From the NCBI RefSeq assembly GCF_003315795.1, contig NZ_QMEY01000003.1, forward strand, positions 1-64,000: a DNA stretch of 64,000 bases. The letters run 5' to 3'. Source of the stretch: Spongiactinospora rosea (GTDB lineage Bacteria > Actinomycetota > Actinomycetes > Streptosporangiales > Streptosporangiaceae). The notes below the pieces were generated by a model. The model worked only from the letters and a program-made list of their open reading frames with translations, had not been told where the DNA came from and made no database searches. Shown here one piece after another: positions 56,136-63,749 of the stretch (its first letter is position 1; each line of letters starts with the position of its first letter). The position numbers and the translations under genes are program-made.

Positions 56136-57331
56136 GGCACCTGCCCGCCTTCATGCAGACGATCCGCTTCCGGCTGACCGTCCTGTACTCCGGGCTGCTC
56201 TTCCTCCTGGCCGCCACCGTGCTGGGCGCGCTCTACTACGGCGTGGCCTCCTCCACCGAGGAACGCCCGGTGTCGAAGGAGTACGCCGAGGTCGTCAGCC
56301 GGTCCGGGACGGTGCTGGGGCACGAGCCCGTCGTACGGGTACGGGAGTGGGAGAACCTGATCAACCTCAAGACCCTCGCCACGCTGCGCCGCTACGCGCT
56401 CGTGGCGCTCGGCGGGCTGCTGCTGGCCAGCCTGGGGATCGGGTGGATGCTGTCCGGGCGGGTACTCCGGCCGGTGCGGTCGATCACCCGCGCGGCGGCG
56501 GAGATCCAGGCCACCGACCTGTCCCGGCGGATCCGGCTGAGCGGGCCCAAGGACGAACTGCGCGACCTGGCCGACACGGTGGACACCATGCTGGACCGGC
56601 TGGAGGCGGGCTTTCGCGCGCAACGGCAGCTCATCGACGACGCCTCGCACGAGCTGCGCAGCCCGCTCGCCATCATCCGGGCCAACGTGGACACGGTACT
56701 GACCTCGCCGGACAGCACCGAGGACGAACGCGTCCGGGCCTCGGCGATCGTGGACCGGGCCACCACCCGGATGACCCGGCTCGTGGAGGACCTGCTGGCC
56801 ACGGCCCGGCGTACGGCTCCCGCGCTCGCCGACACCGACGTGGACGTCGGCACGGTCGCCGCCGAGGCGTGCGACGACTTCGAGACCCTGGCGGCGGGGC
56901 GCGGCATGCGGCTCATCCGCGCCGCCCCGGCCGGGCTGGTCGCCATCGGCGACCACGACGCGCTGCGCCGCGCGGTGGGCAACCTGCTGTCCAACGCGGT
57001 ACGCCTGGCCCCGCCCGGCAGCCACATCCGCGTGGCGGCGGGGCGGTCGTCCGGCTGGATCTGGGTGGCGGTCCGCGACGCCGGGCCGGGGCTGTCGGAG
57101 GACGACAGCGAGCGGGTGTTCGACCGGTTCTGGCGGGGTGGGGGCGAACGGCGCGAACGCGACCGGCACACGGGGCTCGGGCTGGCCATCGTCCGCCAGA
57201 TCGTGGAGTCACACGGCGGCCACGTACGCCTGTTCACCCGGCTGGGCCAGGGCAGCACCTTCATCCTCTGGCTCCCAGCCCGAGGCACCGACGCCCGCGG
57301 CACCCCCGCCCCCACCCACAACCCCCTCTAA
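56132..57331 (+). CDS. Sensor histidine kinase (OmpR partner)
   Basis: The 399-residue membrane kinase has two helices (about 13-38 and 93-112) framing a short sensing loop of about 55 residues, a HAMP linker, a HisKA domain with the phosphorylated H173 (DASHELRSPL) and a HATPase_c domain with the N, G1 and G2 boxes (GNLLSNAVRLAPPG, DAGPGLS, HTGLGLAIVRQIVESHGG). GTG at 56132. With the regulator it is the sensing end of the MoxR/VWA/protease locus, which suggests that it reacts to envelope damage. Confidence 0.94.
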   Translation: MRHLPAFMQTIRFRLTVLYSGLLFLLAATVLGALYYGVASSTEERPVSKEYAEVVSRSGTVLGHEPVVRVREWENLINLKTLATLRRYALVALGGLLLASLGIGWMLSGRVLRPVRSITRAAAEIQATDLSRRIRLSGPKDELRDLADTVDTMLDRLEAGFRAQRQLIDDASHELRSPLAIIRANVDTVLTSPDSTEDERVRASAIVDRATTRMTRLVEDLLATARRTAPALADTDVDVGTVAAEACDDFETLAAGRGMRLIRAAPAGLVAIGDHDALRRAVGNLLSNAVRLAPPGSHIRVAAGRSSGWIWVAVRDAGPGLSEDDSERVFDRFWRGGGERRERDRHTGLGLAIVRQIVESHGGHVRLFTRLGQGSTFILWLPARGTDARGTPAPTHNPL

Positions 57332-57453
57332 CGCATTCCACCCCCCAACCGCCTTCCCTCTACTCAGTCGCGCGGTATGCCCCTCCGCCTCGGCCGGACC
57401 GCCCGCGCTCAAGCGCACAATCGCCTTCGCTTCGCTCAGCCGCGCTCTTCCAT

Positions 57454-57470
57454 GTCGGGCTCCGCCCGAC
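57454..57470. terminator. Small hairpin downstream of the kinase gene
   Basis: GTCGGGC, loop TCC, GCCCGAC (57454-57470). It lies about 120 bases after the kinase stop; the rest of 57332-57566 holds no supported gene. The segment just before the IS remnant (about 57520-57560) may belong to that element. Confidence 0.4.
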
Positions 57471-57566
57471 GCGCCGCTACCGGTCCTGCGCTTCTGAACA
57501 GCCAAAAGGCCCCATGGGCTTGCTCCGGTTTGACCGACACCTGTAATCAGGGGTTACCCCCGGAGG

Positions 57567-57794
57567 ATGTCCATGATGGCGAACATGGCGAAGAAGAAGC
57601 CGCGCCCGCGGCGGTCGTTCACACCGGAGTTCAAGGCAGAGATCACTGAGTTGTGCCGCGCCGAGCATGGCAGAGTGCTCTATGGCGTCTGCCGGAGACT
57701 GGCCCGCGCGCCTACGTTCATCAGGGCACGTTGGTCGAACGCCTTCAGCGATGAGTCCCTCAGCGGAGTACCTCCATGCGCTGGGTGCCGATGA
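57567..57794 (+). pseudogene. Truncated IS3-type transposase orfA
   Basis: The frame begins MSMMANMAKKKPRPRRSFTP followed by EFKAEITELCRAEHGR, the standard start of IS3-family OrfA helix-turn-helix proteins. After about residue 36 (near 57670) similarity to OrfA stops and the frame runs on into unrelated DNA, partly over the 3' end of the XRE regulator gene. The rest of the element (orfB) is absent. GGAGG precedes the ATG at 57567. A remnant, not a working gene. Confidence 0.65.
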
Positions 57795-58611
57795 CCGACA
57801 GCAGGCGCAGTGACTGCTCGGACGGCGAGCCGGGAGCGGCGGTGTAGATCACGGCCTGCTGGTCCCGGTCGGTGATGTCGAGCGTGTCGCAGTTGACGGT
57901 GACCGGGCCGACCTGCGGGTGGTGGAAGGTCTTGCACAGGGTGGGCTCGGCGGCCACGTCGTGGGAGGCCCACAGGCGCGCGAACTCCTCGCTGCCCGCG
58001 AGGAGTTCCCGCACCAGCGCGGCCACCTCGGGATCGTCGGGGTAGCGGGCGGCGGTGGCGCGCAGCCGGTGGGCCGAGAAGCGGGCGAAGTCATCGGCGT
58101 CGGACAGCCCGTACAGCACCTGCCCGTTCGCGTGGGGTCCGAGGAAGACGCGGCGCGCGAGGTTGCGGTCGCGCCGGGTCAGGGCGGAGAAGTCCTCCAT
58201 GAGCGCGGCCGCCAGGTCGTTCCAGGCGATCACCTCGAACGTCGCGGACGTCACGATCGCGGCGGTCTGCGGCAGCCGCCGCAGCAGGTCGAGGATGCTC
58301 TGCCGGACCTCGCGGGATGGCCCGGGGGCGGGGCCGGGCGGCGCCCCGGCAAGGTGGTGGAGGTGGTCGCGCTCGACGTCCGACAGTCGCAGCGCGCGGG
58401 TGATCCCGGACAGCACCTCGCTCGACGGGCGCGGGCCGCGGGCCTGTTCCAGCCGGGTGTAGTACTCCGTCGAGATGTACGCCAGCCGGGCCACCTCCTC
58501 CCGGCGCAGCCCCGGGGTACGGCGGCGCGGCCCGGCGGGCAGGCCCACGTCGGCGGGGCTGATCCGCTCGCGCCTGCTGCGCAGGAATCCGGCCAGTTCT
58601 TGTCTGTCCAC
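57760..58611 (-). CDS. XRE-family regulator with MmyB-like ligand domain
   Basis: The 283-residue protein has an N-terminal helix-turn-helix (ELAGFLRSRRERISPADVGL, TPGLRREEVARLAYISTEYYTRLEQ split) and a C-terminal MmyB-like PAS-fold domain (about 105-280: FEVIAWNDLAAALMEDFSAL, VTVNCDTLDITDRDQQAVIYTA split). Such regulators usually control a divergent oxidoreductase or hydrolase gene. GTG at 58611 gives the family start (MDRQELAGFLR). A dyad lies between it and the hydrolase gene. Confidence 0.9.
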   Translation of the reverse strand: MDRQELAGFLRSRRERISPADVGLPAGPRRRTPGLRREEVARLAYISTEYYTRLEQARGPRPSSEVLSGITRALRLSDVERDHLHHLAGAPPGPAPGPSREVRQSILDLLRRLPQTAAIVTSATFEVIAWNDLAAALMEDFSALTRRDRNLARRVFLGPHANGQVLYGLSDADDFARFSAHRLRATAARYPDDPEVAALVRELLAGSEEFARLWASHDVAAEPTLCKTFHHPQVGPVTVNCDTLDITDRDQQAVIYTAAPGSPSEQSLRLLSVIGTQRMEVLR

Positions 58612-58620
58612 TCCTTCAGT

Positions 58621-58636
58621 GTGCAGAAATGTGCAC
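58621..58636. promoter_or_regulatory. GTGCA-GAAATG-TGCAC dyad
   Basis: A perfect 5-6-5 inverted repeat lies 10 bases before the regulator start and 62 before the hydrolase start. It is the best operator candidate for the XRE regulator on the shared promoter region. Confidence 0.45.
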
Positions 58637-58697
58637 CTCCCAGCCAGGTACTGCCGCTGCCTGGTTACGCCGGTCGGATGGGCGTCAGGCTCGGAGC

Positions 58698-59618
58698 ATG
58701 ACCCAGATCGATGACACCCTGCAGGCCATCGCCGACGGCTTCCGTACGTCACTGCGCTCGCCGATCATGCACCGGCCGGACGAGCAGGGCCTCGCGTACG
58801 AGGACGTCACCTTTCCCTCTGAGGACGGCGTGCCGCTGGAAGGCTGGTACATCCCGGCCCCCGGATCCGACAAGATCGTCATCGCCAACCACCCGCGCTG
58901 GTTCAGCCGGGCCGGGCTGCCCGCGCACCTTGAGCCGTGGAGGTCGCTCGGCGGCGCGACCGGCAACGACTTCGAGGTGAACTTCATCCCGGACTACAAG
59001 ATCCTGCACGATGCCGGCTACCACGTGCTCGCCTACGACCTGCGGAACTTCGGCCACAGCGGCGCGGCCAACGGCGGCATCTTCACCGTCGGCCGATATG
59101 AGTCCCGCGACGTCATCGGCTCGCTGGACTACGTGCGCGGTCGCGCGGACACCCGGGACCTGACCATCGGCCTCTTCAGCCGCTGCCTCGGCGGCAACGC
59201 GACCATGTTCGCCATGACCAGGCGCCCGGAGGCCTTCGAGGGAGTCCGCTGCATGGTCTCGCCGCAGCCGCTGTCTCCCCGCGTCGCCTGCGAGCGGGGG
59301 CTGGAGCAGCTCGAAATCCCCGCCGGGCGCATCGACGACCTGGAGCAGCGCATCAGGCTGCACACCGGCTTCGGACTGGACGACTTCTCGCCCGTCCCCT
59401 GGGCGAAGAACGTCATGATCCCGACGATGCTGTACCAGGTCCGCGACGACCTGATGACCAGGCCGTCGGACATCCAGGCGATGTTCGACAACATCCCGGT
59501 CGCCGAGAAGGAACTGCTCTGGATCGAGGGGACGACCAGGCGCTGGGACGGCTACACGTACTTCCAGCAGAACCCGGCCCCGATGCTCGACTGGTTCGGC
59601 ACCTACATGAAGAGCTAG
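58698..59618 (+). CDS. Alpha/beta hydrolase with Cys in the nucleophile elbow
   Basis: The 306-residue protein has an alpha/beta hydrolase fold: EGWYIPAPGSDKIVIANH as the first strands, HVLAYDLRNFGHSG before the oxyanion part, and the elbow SRCLG at 161-165. The usual Ser is replaced by Cys163, as in dienelactone hydrolase-type enzymes. A C-terminal Asp/His region follows (LYQVRDDLMT, LLWIEGTTRRWDGY). His of the triad is not obvious. ATG at 58698. Its gene diverges from an XRE regulator that should control it. Substrate unknown. Confidence 0.85.
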   Translation: MTQIDDTLQAIADGFRTSLRSPIMHRPDEQGLAYEDVTFPSEDGVPLEGWYIPAPGSDKIVIANHPRWFSRAGLPAHLEPWRSLGGATGNDFEVNFIPDYKILHDAGYHVLAYDLRNFGHSGAANGGIFTVGRYESRDVIGSLDYVRGRADTRDLTIGLFSRCLGGNATMFAMTRRPEAFEGVRCMVSPQPLSPRVACERGLEQLEIPAGRIDDLEQRIRLHTGFGLDDFSPVPWAKNVMIPTMLYQVRDDLMTRPSDIQAMFDNIPVAEKELLWIEGTTRRWDGYTYFQQNPAPMLDWFGTYMKS

Positions 59619-59702
59619 CGGCGCGGACCTGCGGGGCACTGGTGTCACAGGTGCCCGGCGACCGGCTCCAAGAAGCCTCGACCTGACCTCACGGATGAGG
59701 AG

Positions 59703-59742
59703 CGCGGGCGGGCGGCGTTGTGGGGTACGCCGCCCGCCCGCG
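59703..59742. terminator. Hairpin with 15-bp perfect arms
   Basis: CGCGGGCGGGCGGCG (59703-59717) pairs with 59728-59742 across a 10-base loop. It lies between the hydrolase and the convergent small operon and can end both. Confidence 0.75.
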
Positions 59743-59753
59743 TGGCACGGGGG

Positions 59754-59924
59754 CTACCGGCTCCCGTGCGGCGCGGTCCGGCCAGGGAAGGTGGGCCGCC
59801 GCGCGGTGTGCGGCGCGGGCGGGGAGTACACCTCGTACCCGCCCGCGCTGGTCGGGCCATCAGCAGGCCCGTCGTACGGCGCGGCGGCGCTGAGCTCCCA
59901 CGCCACGCCGCCGCGCCCGATCAT
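59754..59924 (-). CDS. Small hypothetical protein, last of three coupled genes
   Basis: The 56-residue frame starts at an ATG whose ATGA overlaps the stop of the gene before it (59921-59924) and ends just before a strong terminator. The product (MIGRGGVAWELSAAAPYDG...) is Pro/Gly/Ala-rich without a recognisable domain. Only the coupling and the terminator support it. Confidence 0.45.
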   Translation of the reverse strand: MIGRGGVAWELSAAAPYDGPADGPTSAGGYEVYSPPAPHTARRPTFPGRTAPHGSR

Positions 59925-60223
59925 GAGGTGTTCTCCCACGCGTCCCCGGCCCTGACCACGGTCGCGCCGTCCTTGCGGTGCGCGGTGAGCACGGCCGGGC
60001 CGTACACGTACCCGACGCCGATGAACGACAGGCGCGCGTACCGCACCCGGCCACGGCCTTCGGGGCGGGTGGCGAGGGCGTCGAGCATGGCCCGCTCGGC
60101 GGTTCCCGGGCTGTCGGTCACGCCGCAGGCGCGGGGCGAGTCGGCGACTTCGACGTCCCAGACCAAGAACACGGACCGTTCCGAGCAGCCAGGGAGGAAA
60201 CCGTCAGGCAGGACCCACAGCAC
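59921..60223 (-). CDS. Hypothetical protein
   Basis: The 100-residue protein (MLWVLPDGFLPGCSERSVFL, later RVRYARLSFIGVGYVYGPAV) looks like a small alpha/beta protein with a conserved-type RYARLSF strand found in uncharacterised actinobacterial proteins. GTG at 60223 has GGAGG about eight bases upstream and overlaps the upstream gene by 20 bases. Function unknown; accessory in character. Confidence 0.6.
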   Translation of the reverse strand: MLWVLPDGFLPGCSERSVFLVWDVEVADSPRACGVTDSPGTAERAMLDALATRPEGRGRVRYARLSFIGVGYVYGPAVLTAHRKDGATVVRAGDAWENTS

Positions 60224-60551
60224 GAGGCTCCTCCACGGTCCCGGCCGCCGGGTTCAGCAGCGCGTGGTCACGTACCAGCGCTTCGACGGCACCGGGCACG
60301 GTGCTGCGATGGACGTACAGCGGGATGCCCGGCCTGAGCTGTCGCGGACTGTGCCACCAGATGCCGTCGGCTTTGACCACCGCGACCAGGCCGAAGCAGA
60401 GCGACACCAGCATTCCGTCGCGATCCCTGGCCATGAAGGCGTGGATGCCGTACGCGGCGAGCGCGTCCTTGAGCCGGTGGGCGGTCGCGTCCTCGGGCGC
60501 GGTCACGGCGGGCGGCCTGCGGTACGGGTAGGCGAGCATGAACGCGTCCAT
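60204..60551 (-). CDS. Hypothetical protein, first of three coupled genes
   Basis: From ATG 60551 the protein has 115 residues: MDAFMLAYPYRRPPAVTAPE, ALAAYGIHAFMARDRDGMLV, LVAVVKADGIWWHSP, then a helical end. A small family of this pattern (Pro-rich start, WWHS/W-rich strand) is seen in actinomycete accessory loci. The frame is open to 60713, but the extension is not protein-like. Function unknown. It is divergent from the XRE-TPR regulator gene. Confidence 0.6.
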   Translation of the reverse strand: MDAFMLAYPYRRPPAVTAPEDATAHRLKDALAAYGIHAFMARDRDGMLVSLCFGLVAVVKADGIWWHSPRQLRPGIPLYVHRSTVPGAVEALVRDHALLNPAAGTVEEPRAVGPA

Positions 60552-60812
60552 CAGCCGCGCCCCAGCGGCCCGTAGACCCTCCGGCCGGCCATTCCGCTGA
60601 GTCCTCGGGTGGCTTTCGGTCTGCTCGCCGCGAACTGTGACGTATAGGCAAAATCGCCGTGGTTCCCCTTTTTCCAGGGCGCCACATATCCTTCCATCGG
60701 TCGCACCCTCCATGCGGTAGCGCGATGCAATTTACCTGCGCACCAGGAGTTTTCCGGGCGCTGGGTTTATGCTGATCCCGTCCAGTGATCCGGGCAAGGC
60801 GTGATTGCCAAT
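60552..60812. promoter_or_regulatory. Divergent intergenic region with a -10 candidate
   Basis: TATGCT (60768-60773) can act as the -10 for the XRE-TPR gene, without a good -35. On the other strand no clear promoter for the three small genes was found. No gene is supported here. Confidence 0.35.
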
Positions 60813-60839
60813 GGCATTCGCTGGCATTCGGCGGCATTC
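60813..60839 (+). repeat. Three GGCATTC direct repeats at exactly 10-bp steps
   Basis: GGCATTC occurs at 60813, 60823 and 60833, one helical turn apart, ending 15 bases before the chosen start of the XRE-TPR gene. In-phase repeats of this kind suit cooperative binding of a regulator, possibly the encoded protein itself. They could also be part of the coding sequence if the upstream start is used. Confidence 0.6.
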
Positions 60840-60854
60840 ATGGGGCAGGTGCAG

Positions 60855-62240
60855 ATGCCTAGACCACGCAAGCAGTTCGACCCATATGAGTCGATGGCGG
60901 CCTATTTCGGGTCTCGTATCCGTGCATTGCGTGACTCCTACGAAACCCGGGTCGGCGAGACCCTTGATTTGGGCGGTTTGTCCGCCAAAGCGGGATATGC
61001 CCGATCTATGCTGACGGCGATCGAGCGCGGAGAAGTACTTCCCGACAGGCATGCGGGGGTGCAGGCAATCGACGACGCGCTGGAAGCGAAGGGTGAACTG
61101 GTGGCCGTGTGGCCTTTGGTGCAGCGGCTCGGACGTATTCCCATAACCGATTTAGTGCTATCAACGGCAGCAGGTGAGGGCTACCGTAGAAGTACAACAC
61201 AAGCCGCACATCAGGAAGAAGAAGACGTGGAACGCCGCCTTTTGCTCAAGCTGACGAGCCTCGGGCTGCTCTCTCAAGCTGTCGTAGACGAGCCCGCCCG
61301 GCAGATGCTCGAACGAGTCCTCAACCGCTCCACCAACGTCGCGGAGACCTACACCACGCAAGACTGGGAGATGGCGTGCGCGGATCATATGTACGCGCTG
61401 CAAACCCAGCCACCGGCCGTCGTGCGGGCGGGGATCACCAGTGATGTGATCGCGCTTCAGCAGGCGCTGGCGGCCCCGGCCGTCCGTGCGCCCACTGACC
61501 TACAGCGTGTGGCATCCCAGATGGCGATCATCCAGGCCAACGTGCTGACCCGGCTCGGCGAATACGACGCCGCTCGCCGCTGGTGGCTCACAGCACGGCA
61601 CGCCGCCGAAGCATCCGGGGATCTCAACATGCGCGTCTGGGCCATGGGGTATGAGGCCGTGTTCGCGCTGTATACCCCTCGTTCACCGCATTCGGCGGTC
61701 GCGCTCGCCCGAAAGGCTCGCGCACTGGCCGGAAAATCCCAGAACGCCGGCATGCTGCATGCGGTGAGCGCCGAAGCCCAAGGGCTCGCCGTGCTCGGGC
61801 GAGAGAAGGAGGCTCTGGAGGTGCTGCATTACTTGCATGATCTATGCGAGCGGGTGTCGCCCAGCGAGGTGTTCACGTGGGGGCCGGATTCGGTGTGGTT
61901 CGTGACCTCATGGGTGCATTCGTTCGTGGGGTCTGATCGGACGGCGGACGAGGCGTGTGACAAGGCTCTTGCGGCTGAACGGAACTCACCCCGCTATCAA
62001 AACCGGGTCAATGTACAGCTTCATCGGTCGATCCGGGCCAGCCGAATAGGTGACTATGAGCGCGGGCTTCGGGAGGCGACGGAAATGCTCGACGGCCTGC
62101 CCGCCCAGTACCACAGCCTTATGATCTTGAACACGGCACACCGGGTGATCGACGCGGTGCCCATCGAAAAGCGCGCGCAGCTCAAGGGCTTCGGGGACTA
62201 TCAGGTCGCTATCAAGCCCCCGGCATTCGGAGTGGCCTGA
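60855..62240 (+). CDS. XRE-type regulator with TPR-like C-terminal region
   Basis: The 461-residue protein has an N-terminal helix-turn-helix (about 15-75: MAAYFGSRIRALRDSYETRV, LGGLSAKAGYARSMLTAIER) and a long helical C-terminal part (about 130-450) with TPR-like repeats (LTRLGEYDAARRWWLTARHA, AVALARKARALAGKSQNAGM). This is the layout of actinomycete regulators that sense a peptide or small ligand. ATG at 60855 (MPRPRKQFDPYE) has GGCAGGTG just upstream; an ATG at 60840 and one at 60801 are alternatives. It is divergent from three small coupled genes. Confidence 0.82.
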   Translation: MPRPRKQFDPYESMAAYFGSRIRALRDSYETRVGETLDLGGLSAKAGYARSMLTAIERGEVLPDRHAGVQAIDDALEAKGELVAVWPLVQRLGRIPITDLVLSTAAGEGYRRSTTQAAHQEEEDVERRLLLKLTSLGLLSQAVVDEPARQMLERVLNRSTNVAETYTTQDWEMACADHMYALQTQPPAVVRAGITSDVIALQQALAAPAVRAPTDLQRVASQMAIIQANVLTRLGEYDAARRWWLTARHAAEASGDLNMRVWAMGYEAVFALYTPRSPHSAVALARKARALAGKSQNAGMLHAVSAEAQGLAVLGREKEALEVLHYLHDLCERVSPSEVFTWGPDSVWFVTSWVHSFVGSDRTADEACDKALAAERNSPRYQNRVNVQLHRSIRASRIGDYERGLREATEMLDGLPAQYHSLMILNTAHRVIDAVPIEKRAQLKGFGDYQVAIKPPAFGVA

Positions 62241-62349
62241 GCGGCCACAAGGTGACGTAAGGCTGCGGCACTAACGGAGCCATTGTGGCGCAGGGTTGAT
62301 CACGCGCGCCTTGGGGAGAGCGGTGTCCGCTCCGACAGAGGCGTTGACG

Positions 62350-63471
62350 TCATTCGACCGCCTGCTGAGGGGTGTCCAGCCATACCCGCTGCCCGCCCGG
62401 GGTCACGGTCATCCCGAATCGGTGGCGGCCAGGCTCGCCCCAGTCCACCCAGCGGAAGTAGGCGTCGGTGACCTCGTCCCACAGCGGCCGATCGCCGACC
62501 TGGTAGACCTCAAAGTCGTCGGCGCCTGGCACGTGAGTGATCAGCGTCCATTGCGCCGGGACGGCCGGGTCCGACAGCCACGTCAAGAGTCGGCCGTCTT
62601 GCCGGCCGGTGCTGAGATAGAGCCCGGTGAGCGCCGACATCGCCAACGCCGCACCCGACGGTGCTTCCGTGATCGTTCGGGGGTCGATGCGCGTTCGGGC
62701 CTCACGGTCCGGGCCTCGTTCTGCGTTCGCGGCGATGCGCTGGGAACGCATCATCATGTACGCGGCGTACTCGGCGAATTTGCCCGAGGCGGTGCCATCC
62801 GGCTTGACGGTGAGGCGTAGTGCCGCATGACCGGTGGCGAAACCGGGGTCGTAGGGCAGGACGATCCGGCCGCCGGGCCGGGTCTGCTCCACCCAGGCGT
62901 ACGGTACGGTGCGGATTCCGCAGGTGACGTGAACACGGTCGAATGGCGCCCGTTCAGGAGAGCCTTCCGCGCCGTCGCCGGTGATCAGGTGTGGGTGTGA
63001 CCCGGCGTCGCTGAGGTTCTTCGCGGCCTGCTCCGCGAGTGCGGCGTCCACCTCGATCGATGTGACGTGCTGCGCGCCGACGAGGTGGGACAGCAGGGCG
63101 GCGGTCCAGCCGGTGCCTGTACCGATCTCCAGCACCCGGTGCCCGGGGGAAAGGTCCAGGAGGTCAAGGAAGTCGGTGACGGTGCCGGGTGCGGAATTGG
63201 AGGAGGTGTAGAGCCCACCGGCTTCGTCTCGCAGGTCGGTTGCGCCGTCGTCGAGCTGAGTGACGATGGGGAGCCGTGAGTAGACCGCGTCGAACCAGGC
63301 GGCGGGGTCGGCTTCGCGGTCGATGATCGCCGTGGTGTCATCGGCGACGAGGGCCACGGGGGGAATGAACTGGTGCCGGGGCACCGCTCGCAGCGCTCGC
63401 TTGACCGGTGCGCTGATGTCGCCGATGCCGTCGATCAACCGTTCGATTCGTGCGGCGATGCCCTTGTCCAC
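62350..63471 (-). CDS. PIMT-like SAM methyltransferase with C-terminal extension
   Basis: The 373-residue protein has a protein-L-isoaspartate O-methyltransferase-like domain (about 5-215): VPRHQFIPP, SAPGTVTDFLDLLDLSPGHR in the substrate loop region, VLEIGTGTGWTAALLSHLVG (SAM motif I) and GGRIVLPYD. About 160 further residues follow that ordinary PIMT lacks, as in the methyltransferases of graspetide and lanthipeptide gene clusters. GTG at 63471 overlaps the stop of a 45-residue peptide gene by one base (TAGTG). That gene is a candidate substrate. No ATP-grasp or cyclase gene lies in the window. Confidence 0.85.
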   Translation of the reverse strand: MDKGIAARIERLIDGIGDISAPVKRALRAVPRHQFIPPVALVADDTTAIIDREADPAAWFDAVYSRLPIVTQLDDGATDLRDEAGGLYTSSNSAPGTVTDFLDLLDLSPGHRVLEIGTGTGWTAALLSHLVGAQHVTSIEVDAALAEQAAKNLSDAGSHPHLITGDGAEGSPERAPFDRVHVTCGIRTVPYAWVEQTRPGGRIVLPYDPGFATGHAALRLTVKPDGTASGKFAEYAAYMMMRSQRIAANAERGPDREARTRIDPRTITEAPSGAALAMSALTGLYLSTGRQDGRLLTWLSDPAVPAQWTLITHVPGADDFEVYQVGDRPLWDEVTDAYFRWVDWGEPGRHRFGMTVTPGGQRVWLDTPQQAVE

Positions 63472-63608
63472 TACTTCTTCCCGTCTTTCGGATCGCCCTC
63501 GTGCTTGCCGCTGGGGGCCGTAGTGTCGGGATTTCCGGCGGGAGGCGGGTTCGGAAGCGGCTTGTCTTCCTTTGGCTTGCCTTCGTGCTCGCCGCGCGTG
63601 GCGCTCAT
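63471..63608 (-). CDS. 45-residue peptide gene coupled to the PIMT-like methyltransferase
   Basis: ATG at 63608 has a strong GGAGGG site six bases upstream. The peptide begins MSATRGEHEGKPKEDKPLP and ends GKHEGDPKDGKK. It is hydrophilic, with an internal repeat, HEGKPKEDK (8-16) and HEGDPKDGK (35-43), separated by a Pro-rich spacer. There is no Cys and no signal sequence. Asp, Lys, Glu and Thr are plentiful, which would allow graspetide-like or isoaspartyl chemistry. The overlap with the methyltransferase start means both are made together. A precursor-peptide role is inference. Confidence 0.7.
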   Translation of the reverse strand: MSATRGEHEGKPKEDKPLPNPPPAGNPDTTAPSGKHEGDPKDGKK

Positions 63609-63749
63609 CTTGCCCTCCTCGCTTAGGATGGTCGCCCAACGTAACGGTAAGGCTACGCAACGAGTCTGGCAATAAGAAGGCCCAGGCGGCTTCTGCCGTC
63701 ATCCGGGAACGGACGCCTATAGTCAGACTTCTGTGGACTCGCGGAGGTG

